From positions 1-64,000 of the forward strand of contig JAQYVF010000003.1 in NCBI GenBank assembly GCA_030145625.1: 64,000 bases of DNA. The letters run 5' to 3'. Below, in pieces: positions 8,057 to 15,482 of the stretch. The translations under genes were made by a program, and so were the position numbers. Source of the DNA: Desulfocapsa sp. (GTDB taxonomy: Bacteria; Desulfobacterota; Desulfobulbia; Desulfobulbales; Desulfocapsaceae). Under the pieces are notes generated by a model. It ran no database searches. It saw nothing but the letters and a program-made list of their open reading frames with translations, and was not told the origin of the DNA. Position 1 is the first letter of the stretch. The number at the start of each line of letters is the position of its first letter.

Positions 8057-9223
8057 TTACAGCGAAGCATTTTCGGCAATTGTTTTTGAGTTCTTTTTGA
8101 TAGACAATCTTACCCAGCCCAAATTGGTTTCTTTGTCAGCGACGATAACCAGAAATGCCTCAGTCCCTACTGGAGCAAACATAACTGGTCCGTTTTCGTA
8201 CTCGATCATAGTCATGGTCAAGTTCCCCTGACCAAGTTGACCACCCATTGAATACGCAGAACCGAAACCACTGGAAGCAATTGCACCTATCATCTCAGCA
8301 TCAACGCTTTGTCTTGCAATATGGTTAAGAATAAAACCATCTCTACCGACCAGGCAAGCTGTGTGTACACCTTCAATACTTGTAAATTCAGATAGAATTG
8401 TTTCAATTTCATTCATCTCTTCATCCTCACTGGTTAACTGTTTATCTCCAAATATTTGGATATTGACCGGTCCCGACAAGGCATTTAAAGTAAGCTTCTC
8501 ATCAATCGGTTCCAAAACCGTTATTTTCTCATCTGCATCTGTTTCGGTAAAAAGCTGGTCGGCCCTCGTGGCACCTTCCAGAATAAGGGCATCAATATTC
8601 TTTCTGATACTGTTCAAAGGGGGTTCGACCCCTCTCATGTTTTCGATTGTACCCCCTTGGAAGGTCAGGATTTTGTAAAAAGCCTCTTCTCCTGTTGCCT
8701 GCCCGCACATAGCGTGAATAACGGCCCCATCTTTAAAAAAAATCATTCCTTCTTCCTCTCCCGTCTTTACCTTTAGAGCCGAGGTCGATTTGGAGAGACC
8801 GTTAAATTGCACAATGTCTATAAGTTCGATACCATCAACGACCCCTCTAAAGTGATCATCTTTGAACAAGACCTCTTGTACCTGTTCTCTTAATTCATGT
8901 ATGTCAAAAGGTTTTTCAATGAACCTGAGACTACCGTTCATCATGGCCTTATCTTTGTAATCACTTGAAGGGTAAGCGGTCATGATCATGACGCCGGTTT
9001 CAGGATAGAGGTTTTTGATTTCAATGAGTAAATCAAGACCGTTGATGCCCGGCATATTGATGTCGGTGATTACCAGATCAATCTTGTTTTCACCCAGAAT
9101 ACCTAAACCCTCTTCACCGGAATGAGCAGCGAGAATCTCAACATCATCCATGTTTTTGTTGAGTTTTCGTTGCAACATCCACAACATATCGTCTTCATCG
9201 TCAACAACAAGTATCCTTTTCAT
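8057..9223 (-). CDS. Response regulator with DUF4388 and Roadblock/LC7 domains
   Basis: A 388-residue protein of three parts. Residues 1-120 form a receiver domain (acidic pocket DDED at 8-11, phospho-acceptor D54 in VITDINMPG, lysine in IEKPFD). Residues of about 125-230 match DUF4388/PATAN-like sequence (GVVDGIELIDIVQFNGLSKS, IFFKDGAVIHA). Residues of about 265-380 are a Roadblock/LC7 domain (SIEGVHTACLVGRDGFILNH, GPVMFAPVG). There is no DNA-binding domain, so output probably goes through protein contact. A good ribosome-binding site (AAGGGG) precedes ATG 9223. It lies in a run with the kinase and NtrC genes upstream, although a 500-bp gap with a repeat separates them. Confidence 0.85.
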   Translation of the reverse strand: MKRILVVDDEDDMLWMLQRKLNKNMDDVEILAAHSGEEGLGILGENKIDLVITDINMPGINGLDLLIEIKNLYPETGVMIMTAYPSSDYKDKAMMNGSLRFIEKPFDIHELREQVQEVLFKDDHFRGVVDGIELIDIVQFNGLSKSTSALKVKTGEEEGMIFFKDGAVIHAMCGQATGEEAFYKILTFQGGTIENMRGVEPPLNSIRKNIDALILEGATRADQLFTETDADEKITVLEPIDEKLTLNALSGPVNIQIFGDKQLTSEDEEMNEIETILSEFTSIEGVHTACLVGRDGFILNHIARQSVDAEMIGAIASSGFGSAYSMGGQLGQGNLTMTMIEYENGPVMFAPVGTEAFLVIVADKETNLGWVRLSIKKNSKTIAENASL

Positions 9224-9730
9224 CGTGTTCCCCTTGGGTATAAATCAAGATGTTTCACCGTTATCGTCCATGTTTCTGCGTAACAAGAACCAGTGCGAAG
9301 CAACAAGAAATTATCTGATTTCCACATACGTGCAGGTATTCATACGTACAAGTTGTTCCGATTAAACATTGAGGCCACCTTGCAAAATTTCCTTTTCGCC
9401 CAAACTCTTCGTTATGAAAAAAAATTTATCCTCGGAATATCAAATATATGCACCCCAAGGGCACTTGTACCCGTAGTTAGGGTGATTCCTGCGGGGCGCC
9501 TGCGGTAAAATTTTTCCCATGCCTCGATTTTGAACGTAAATTCTAATTTTCCAAGGTATCCTTGAGTCTATCGTGGTGTATTTGCAAAAAATATGCCCGG
9601 AAGAGGCCACAGGAAAAACAATTATCAAACAAGAAAAGAAAGGAGCAGAGAAGTAAGTGGCAGAAAAAGATTAGGCGGTTGAGCCCCTCTATACGGTCAG
9701 AATTTAGCCATGTGGTCAGAAATTGACCAG
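9224..9730. other. 507-bp intergenic region with MITE-like element A copy 3
   Basis: It separates the NtrC-type gene from the downstream Roadblock regulator. It contains the third element A copy (9373-9561). Downstream of that is purine-rich sequence, then a short tandem-like GGTCAGAATT/GGTCAGAAATTGACC near 9700-9733. Short open frames inside the repeat are judged spurious. Confidence 0.6.
9373..9561. repeat. MITE-like element A, copy 3 (189 bp)
   Basis: Same ends as copy 1 (GGCCACCTTGCAAAATTTCC ... AATTTTCCAAGGTATCC) and a perfect 4-bp direct repeat, TTGA, at 9369-9372 and 9562-9565. Compared with copy 1 it carries about 50 extra bases in the middle, starting GCACCCCAAGGGCAC and ending in the GC-rich GGGGCGCC. 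Either this is an insertion or copy 1 lost it through the CCTGCGG direct repeats that flank the difference. Confidence 0.75.
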
Positions 9731-11038
9731 TTACAGCTTTTCTCTGAGAGTGGTGCGGGAGATGCCAAGGAGACGCGCAGCTTTTGATTTGTTATTGGAA
9801 CTTTTATTTAGAATCTCTTGGATATACTTTTTTTCCATCTCTTTGAGCGGCAATATAGCATTGGCATCAGATTCAATGGTTTTATGGTCCGATTGCAAAC
9901 AATGCATTGTCAACCACTCACCCTTGCAGAAAATCACTTCACGTTCGATAAGATTCCTCAATTCTCTTACATTACCCTGCCACTTATGAGCCAACATGGC
10001 ACAGCAAGCACCCGGTGTAAATCCTTTGATACTTTTACGCATTTCCTTTTTAAACCTGTGAAGAAAGTAGTTAGCCAAAAGTAAAATGTCATCTTTCCTG
10101 TCTCGCAGCGGCGGAAGGACAATGGGGAGAACATTCAAGCGATAATAGAGGTCTTCTCTGAAACGCCCATTTCTTATCTCTTTTTCAATATCGCAGTTGG
10201 TAGCAGCAATAATTCGTATTTGCACCTTAATGTCTTTCAGTCCACCAATCTTTCTAAATGTAGAATCCTCGATCAAGCGAAGGAGCTTAGGTTGCAAAGA
10301 GATCGGTAAATTACCAATCTCATCCAGGAAGAGTGTCCCGCCATTAGCCATTTCAACCAGTCCTTTTTTGTCGTGGGAGGCGTCGGTAAAAGAGCCTTTA
10401 GCATAACCAAAAAGCTCGGATTCTACGAGATTCTCAGAGAGTGCTCCGCAGTCAACTTTAACAAAGACCGCTCTTTTATTATTCCCAAGACCCTGTTCAT
10501 GGATGGCTTGAGCAACCAGCTCTTTACCGGTACCGGTTTCACCAGTGACAAGAACAGACGCACTCACTTCTGCAGCCATATGAATGGCCTTTTGAACCGG
10601 TTTCATGGCTTCCGATGAACAAATCATTTTTCCCGTATCAGTATGCTGCCAACATAGATGTACTTTTTTACGCATCAATATTGATTGCATAACACGACTC
10701 AAAATCGATTTGAATTCAATGAGTTCAAATGGTTTGACGATATAATCGATTGCTCCTTCTTTAAGTGCTTCAACAACACTTTTTGCCTCATTAACACCGG
10801 TAATCATAACGATATCAATGTCCGGGGTGATGTTTTTAATGATCGGAATCAATTTAATTCCGTCACTGTCGGGCAAGCCGATGTCGAGGAAGATCAAGTC
10901 GATTATATTGCTTCTGATTATTTCCAGACATTCTGCACCGCTAGCTGCCGTAAAAACAGAGCAACCTTCTTTTTTAACAATATTGGACAAAGAGTAGCAC
11001 ATGTCCTCCATGTCATCGACGATCAGTATGGAGCCCAT
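9731..11038 (-). CDS. NtrC-family sigma-54-dependent response regulator
   Basis: A 435-residue protein: receiver domain (phospho-acceptor D52 in IFLDIGLPDSDG), AAA+ domain (Walker A GETGTGKE at 166-173, DEIGNLP Walker B region, arginine finger region 'FREDLYYRLNVLP'), and a Fis-type helix-turn-helix at about 395-435 (SKAARLLGISRTTLREKL). The sigma-54 contact loop reads GSFTDA at 215-220 rather than GAFTGA. The protein stops right after the recognition helix, slightly shorter than usual. A good ribosome-binding site (AGGAA) precedes ATG 11038. It lies 45 bp after the histidine kinase gene, so the two very likely form a two-component pair. Confidence 0.9.
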   Translation of the reverse strand: MGSILIVDDMEDMCYSLSNIVKKEGCSVFTAASGAECLEIIRSNIIDLIFLDIGLPDSDGIKLIPIIKNITPDIDIVMITGVNEAKSVVEALKEGAIDYIVKPFELIEFKSILSRVMQSILMRKKVHLCWQHTDTGKMICSSEAMKPVQKAIHMAAEVSASVLVTGETGTGKELVAQAIHEQGLGNNKRAVFVKVDCGALSENLVESELFGYAKGSFTDASHDKKGLVEMANGGTLFLDEIGNLPISLQPKLLRLIEDSTFRKIGGLKDIKVQIRIIAATNCDIEKEIRNGRFREDLYYRLNVLPIVLPPLRDRKDDILLLANYFLHRFKKEMRKSIKGFTPGACCAMLAHKWQGNVRELRNLIEREVIFCKGEWLTMHCLQSDHKTIESDANAILPLKEMEKKYIQEILNKSSNNKSKAARLLGISRTTLREKL

Positions 11039-11083
11039 ATTTATTCCTGAATGTATGAGTCACTGTTGCGAAAAACGACTGGT

Positions 11084-13129
11084 TTATTGCTCCAACGACT
11101 CTGGGATAATTTCAAAAAACATCGTAAATGTGGTACCTTTACTCTTTTTGTTTCCCACAAAAATAGCCGCTTTATTTTCTGTCAAGATTCGATAGACGAT
11201 GGAAAGCCCAAGACCAACCCCAGTTTTTTTTGTTGTAAAAAACGGCTCAAAAATCTTTCCAGCAACTTCAGGCTCTATACCGCTACCATTGTCAGAAAAG
11301 AGGACCTGAATATATTCGCCCCCCTGCAGGACAGTAGGATGTTTCCGTTTATATTCCTGCAGAAGCAGCGGATCCGGTTTTCCTATTTCAATTACAACCT
11401 CTCCAGTTTCACCGATAGCATCAATGCTGTTAAAAAAAAGATTAAGAAAAACCTGTTGCATCTGATTTGGGTCGGCCATGATGGAGCATGTTTTGTCAGG
11501 AAACTTCTCAACGAGACGAATATTTTTTTTCATCAGTTTGTTCACAACCAAAGGCTTTATCTCTGCCAAAATCGTATCGATTGAGGTTGATCTTCTTCTG
11601 GGCGTAAGCGGACGCGCGTAAGTGAAAAATTCAGTCAGGAGTTGGTTGAGCCGGTCTACCTGATTCGTGATTCTACTGGAACATTCCATTAATTCTTCTA
11701 CATTGTCTGGATGTTCCTGTATGGATTGGGCCATGATTTTAATGCCCGCCAGAGGATTGCGGACTTCATGGGCAACTGCGGAAGCGAGCTCAGCAACGGT
11801 CGACAGTCGGTTCATTTTCTCCATTTCTTTTCGAACATATGTGAGCTCAGTCATATCACTGAATGAAATAACGTAACCAACCTGTCTAGACGACATATCC
11901 TCCCGTGGCACAATGGAAAAGCTGATAATTTTTTCCACAGCTTTATCTTTTGTTGTCAAGGTAATATCCTGCTGCAGAAGATTAACTGCAGAAGGCATGT
12001 ATCCGGCAGAAGAGATGATCTGTTCCGCCGCTTCAAAACCGAAAATCTGATCGATAGATTTCTTGTCGAGGGTCTTACTGAAGGGCTCTAGAATCTGCCT
12101 TGCCATGGAGTTACTTTTGAGGACGACAAAATTGAGATCGGTTACGATCAAACCATGGTTGAGCCCCCGGATAACTGATTCTGAAAATTTCTTTTCATCC
12201 TCCAACTCCATAACAGTAAGCTTTAAGCTGTTTACACTCCTCATCAGCTGTTCATTAACCTTTCGGCTATCAATAATTCCTGCAACAATATTGGAGATGG
12301 CAACAAGCAGGTCTTCCTCATTCCTGCTTTGGATATGACCTTCTGCAACATACAGACAGATGACACCGAGGAGACGAGTTTCTTTTATGATGGGGAGGCA
12401 ATAATGACCATGGGGTTTTGTATCATTATAGATAATCTCATGATCATTGCTGATGCAATCGACAAACTGAATATTTCGAGTCGAAGCAGCACGGCCGCAA
12501 TGACAGAGACCAAACTCAACATTTTCACAGACGTTTTTTTGTTCCTTTGAGAAGCCATGTTCGGCAACCAGGAGTAGTGAGTCCGTATTCGGACTTTTCA
12601 GTAATATCCCTCCAATTGGCAAGAGCTGCAGAGTTTTAATGGTGAGAATGTAGTCGAGGATATATTCCAGTTGTGTCTTCAGGTCATGGGGTTCAATTGC
12701 TGTCTTCAGTATATTATTGACTGCATTTTGGGCACTTTGAACAGCCACTTCTGGTTCAACTTTCGACGTCAGATCAAAAACAACAACAATAAATAGATCA
12801 GGGGCAACAGTTGAAGCCACTAATTCAACAGGAATTTGATGACCGTCGCAATGACGTGTTGTTTTAATAATCGGTTTTGCGTTGGTTCCTGTTTTTTCAT
12901 CACACTCAATCATTGCCTTTAACGACAACTGTTGGTCACTCTCAACAGATCCGGACAGAATAAGCTCAAAGAGATTTTTCCCTATGGTATCTTTATCGCT
13001 ATACCCAAAAATATTCTCAGCATTTTTATTCCAGGTGATAATTTTTTCATTGGAATTGCAGGTAACAATGGCATGGGAAGCATGATCCCGGCAGTGTGGA
13101 GATCTTTGTACTTTTAACGCAGAGGGCAT
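11084..13129 (-). CDS. PAS/GAF sensor histidine kinase
   Basis: A soluble sensor kinase with PAS (about residues 10-115, 'ATVTCNSNEK...WNKNAENIFGYSDKD' type), GAF (about 150-290), second PAS (about 315-425, 'RGLNHGLIVTDLNF'), HisKA with H-box AHEVRNPLAGI, and HATPase with N-box 'FFNSIDAIGE', DNGSGIEP and GVGLGLSIVYRI. It is NtrB-like in its kinase half and pairs with the adjacent NtrC-type regulator. I prefer ATG 13129 as start; an in-frame TTG at 13192 would add 21 hydrophobic residues. Neither start has a clear ribosome-binding site, so the N-terminus is uncertain. No membrane segments otherwise, so it senses a cytoplasmic signal. Confidence 0.88.
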   Translation of the reverse strand: MPSALKVQRSPHCRDHASHAIVTCNSNEKIITWNKNAENIFGYSDKDTIGKNLFELILSGSVESDQQLSLKAMIECDEKTGTNAKPIIKTTRHCDGHQIPVELVASTVAPDLFIVVVFDLTSKVEPEVAVQSAQNAVNNILKTAIEPHDLKTQLEYILDYILTIKTLQLLPIGGILLKSPNTDSLLLVAEHGFSKEQKNVCENVEFGLCHCGRAASTRNIQFVDCISNDHEIIYNDTKPHGHYCLPIIKETRLLGVICLYVAEGHIQSRNEEDLLVAISNIVAGIIDSRKVNEQLMRSVNSLKLTVMELEDEKKFSESVIRGLNHGLIVTDLNFVVLKSNSMARQILEPFSKTLDKKSIDQIFGFEAAEQIISSAGYMPSAVNLLQQDITLTTKDKAVEKIISFSIVPREDMSSRQVGYVISFSDMTELTYVRKEMEKMNRLSTVAELASAVAHEVRNPLAGIKIMAQSIQEHPDNVEELMECSSRITNQVDRLNQLLTEFFTYARPLTPRRRSTSIDTILAEIKPLVVNKLMKKNIRLVEKFPDKTCSIMADPNQMQQVFLNLFFNSIDAIGETGEVVIEIGKPDPLLLQEYKRKHPTVLQGGEYIQVLFSDNGSGIEPEVAGKIFEPFFTTKKTGVGLGLSIVYRILTENKAAIFVGNKKSKGTTFTMFFEIIPESLEQ

Positions 13130-13562
13130 AATGTTCACACGAATTAAAACAATCAGCTCAAGGACAAGGCCGTAATAGCATATCAGGTACAATACAGCTG
13201 CAGTAACAAAAGTGTAATGGTTGCAGGATGTGCTACAGAGTGGGACACACTCACTCTACATATTTTCATACCCTGTTGTCAATCTTCCTGAATTAACAAT
13301 GGAATATTTTTTTTATTAAAGCGTTTCCTGCGAGGAAAAAATGATGAATGGAGGGCATCAAGGAAGGGACAATCTTTTAGAATGTGTAAGTCGAATGGAC
13401 GTTTGAGAAATAGAATCAGAAGAGGTCAACAAGGCCTGAATTCAAGAGAACAACAGCAGGACTTGCCAATCAGGATGACTCATATAGATGGATATAAATT
13501 TGCCAGCCTGATTGGTCAAATCTAGAAGCTGCTAACCTGTTAGCTTGCCGCGCCCCTGATCC
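13130..13562. other. 433-bp intergenic region with inverted repeats
   Basis: No convincing gene. It holds an inverted pair CCAATCAGG/CCTGATTGG (13466-13474 and 13507-13515) and the palindrome GCTAACCTGTTAGC at 13531-13544, just downstream of the pyruvoyl-enzyme-like gene. The latter may end its transcript, but no T-run follows. Confidence 0.45.
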
Positions 13563-14228
13563 TTATTTCATTTTGTTTTCAATTGGAATGGGATCAAGAT
13601 ACATAAAGCTTAGAAAGCCCAGCTGTGCCAAAGCTATTCCATACCTTTTCTCAATATGGATTGTGGTGATGTTAAAGGTGATCTCTCCGATCTGTTCCAG
13701 GTTTCTGATAGTCAATTCATGCTGTAAGGACTTCGTCAGTTGCTTTTTGGCATCCTCTTCAGCTTTTTCTGACGATATTTTCAGCCCTGGATAAATAAAT
13801 TCGTATTCTGCTGCAAATCCACCAATCTTTTTTCCTGTTGCCAGGTCTCTGGCCCATATTCGACCAACTCCTGCGGCCACGGTATCACCCTTTACTCCTC
13901 CGGCTTTGGCCATTATGGATTCGAGTACTGCTCCATGATGAAAATATTTTTTTGCCTGAACAAGGGAAATCTCATATGATTCCAGTGGCAGAACCGAGGT
14001 GTAATAAATAACATTAAAGTTTTCAATACCTGCTTCCTGCAAGGCCAGATCATAGGAAAAGGTTTCATAAGGATCAGGGGGAAGACCTTCATCCGACTGG
14101 CCGGTACCTGTCGTTGCAATATAGGCAGTGGGTACTCTGACACCAAAGGAAGTTTCAGCAAGAACAACATTTACACTTAGGAAAACGGTTAAACAAACAG
14201 ACACAGCAAGTGCTCTCAACATGATCAT
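13563..14228 (-). CDS. Exported pyruvoyl-dependent arginine decarboxylase-like protein
   Basis: A 221-residue protein. After a signal peptide (hydrophobic residues 4-22, cleavage likely after VLA at 24) the sequence resembles PvlArgDC: 'VPTAYIATTGTGQSD', 'SYDLALQEAGIENFNVIYY', 'TSVLPLES', 'KGDTVAAGVGRIWAR', 'GGFAAEYE'. In the family the chain cuts itself before a serine to make the pyruvoyl group; the matching site here is T77-S78. ATG 14228 is chosen because a strong AGGAG lies 6 bases upstream; an earlier in-frame ATG lacks this. Family enzymes convert arginine to agmatine in the cytoplasm, so an export signal is unusual. Activity is not proven; neighbours give no pathway. Confidence 0.7.
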   Translation of the reverse strand: MIMLRALAVSVCLTVFLSVNVVLAETSFGVRVPTAYIATTGTGQSDEGLPPDPYETFSYDLALQEAGIENFNVIYYTSVLPLESYEISLVQAKKYFHHGAVLESIMAKAGGVKGDTVAAGVGRIWARDLATGKKIGGFAAEYEFIYPGLKISSEKAEEDAKKQLTKSLQHELTIRNLEQIGEITFNITTIHIEKRYGIALAQLGFLSFMYLDPIPIENKMK

Positions 14229-14354
14229 ACTTTTCTCCTTTTTGGGTTGAAAAACAAACAAAAGGGATACTCACCTTCTTCCCCGAAATACATTTTGTGT
14301 ATACAAAACTGTGACCTATTTTGGTGCTCCTGTCCGGACAATTGACAGATTGAT

Positions 14355-14918
14355 TTAAGCCCCACCACCCTCCCCTGCTTTTTCCAATCGTTCTTTCTGT
14401 TCCACTGCAGCCTTCATCACCCTGAAGAGCTCACGGTAATGGAGTTTATTGTGGGTCTTCACGTACTGATAAATGACCATGCGGATTTCTTCTTCTTCGG
14501 CACCTGGATACTCGTCAATAATTTGTGGAATAACATCACTGTGCCAACTTGGCTCAAAGGGGATTTGCTGAGTAAAACAATTCTTTTGAGCCTCCATGGC
14601 TTCATTGATCAAGGTGTCTCGAATTCTTTCTGCTGCATGAAACTGTTTTTTTGTATGCAGGCTCGAGCCTTTTCTTTTTGCCACGAAGAGATAGATATCA
14701 TCAAGAGGGCCCTGGCGTAGAACTTTGGCAAGGTATTTGATCTGCCTTTTTTTTGAACCACCCTTCAGTCCACGGGTGGCAAGGATCTCTTCGTGAATCA
14801 CGGCACCACCTGGAAATTTTTTTAAGTCCTTATCAGAGAGATCCGCCACCTCTCTGGCAAGCTCTTCCACCTGTTTGTAAATACGTTTCTGCTCAGATCT
14901 GCTTATTAATTCGGCCAT
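14355..14918 (-). CDS. darP: DUF615 ribosome-associated protein (DarP/YjgA-like)
   Basis: A 187-residue, all-helical, charged protein. The opening 'ISRSEQKRIYKQVEELAREVADLS', 'LKKFP', 'KRQIKYLAKVLRQ' and the C-terminal 'YRELFRVMKAA' match DUF615. E. coli DarP (YjgA) binds late 50S ribosomal precursors and helps in their maturation. The length is usual (about 170-190). It is followed by a PPC-domain gene on the same strand 32 bp upstream in coordinate terms, so the two may be expressed together. Family call firm; function by homology. Confidence 0.8.
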   Translation of the reverse strand: MAELISRSEQKRIYKQVEELAREVADLSDKDLKKFPGGAVIHEEILATRGLKGGSKKRQIKYLAKVLRQGPLDDIYLFVAKRKGSSLHTKKQFHAAERIRDTLINEAMEAQKNCFTQQIPFEPSWHSDVIPQIIDEYPGAEEEEIRMVIYQYVKTHNKLHYRELFRVMKAAVEQKERLEKAGEGGGA

Positions 14919-14950
14919 ATTATCTCGATTTATAAAAGTTTTTTTACTAT

Positions 14951-15388
14951 TCAGGTAAAAGTCAGACGATTAAAGCCGCCCTCTTCATACCATGGTCTGC
15001 CGGCCTCGATACCCTGCAGTTCAAAAAGAATCACTTCCAGAATGAGGTATACCTTGGTGTTTTTGCGGATGCAGGCTGTAAGAGTATCTCCGTGGTGGCC
15101 CATGGCAGCATGGAGATGTATCCGGGGTTCTTCACCTTCCATATGCACCGAACCACTGCCAAGCACTTCACGAGCCTCTTCCACATCGCGCCAGACAGGA
15201 TCAGGCGGCATGACCGGGTGTTTTGGTCCGGTGACAACGCCTGCCTTCCGCACACCACCAAGTATCTGAAACCAACTACTTTTAATCTTTTCTTTCAGGA
15301 CAACCTCTTTTAATCCCTCAAGAAGGTCATCTCCATGGTCAAATCGTATGGTCAGTACCCGACCGATGGTTCCTGTTCTATAGTCCAT
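14951..15388 (-). CDS. PPC/DUF296 domain protein
   Basis: A 145-residue single-domain protein. 'VLTIRFDHGDDLLEGLKEVV', the helix/strand 'SSWFQILGGVRKAGV', and the metal-site-like 'IHLHAAMGHHGDTLTACIR' match the PPC (DUF296) family, which forms trimers and in bacteria is usually a stand-alone protein. In plants the domain sits in AT-hook proteins, hence 'DNA-binding' in databases, but bacterial function is unknown. Good AGGA ribosome-binding site before ATG 15388. Histidines H92, H94, H98 and H99 could bind a metal. Confidence 0.8.
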   Translation of the reverse strand: MDYRTGTIGRVLTIRFDHGDDLLEGLKEVVLKEKIKSSWFQILGGVRKAGVVTGPKHPVMPPDPVWRDVEEAREVLGSGSVHMEGEEPRIHLHAAMGHHGDTLTACIRKNTKVYLILEVILFELQGIEAGRPWYEEGGFNRLTFT

Positions 15389-15482
15389 AATTTTTCCTAA
15401 AAATAGTTCAATGCGGGAGACAGATTCAATTTTTCTTACAAAGATAAGGGACTGAATTTTTTTTCGTGGCTTTTTGCGAAAT

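Noticed and set aside
9440-9628. Small minus-strand frame inside element A copy 3
   Set aside because: It falls within the non-coding repeat, is not shared in frame by the other copies and has no ribosome-binding site.
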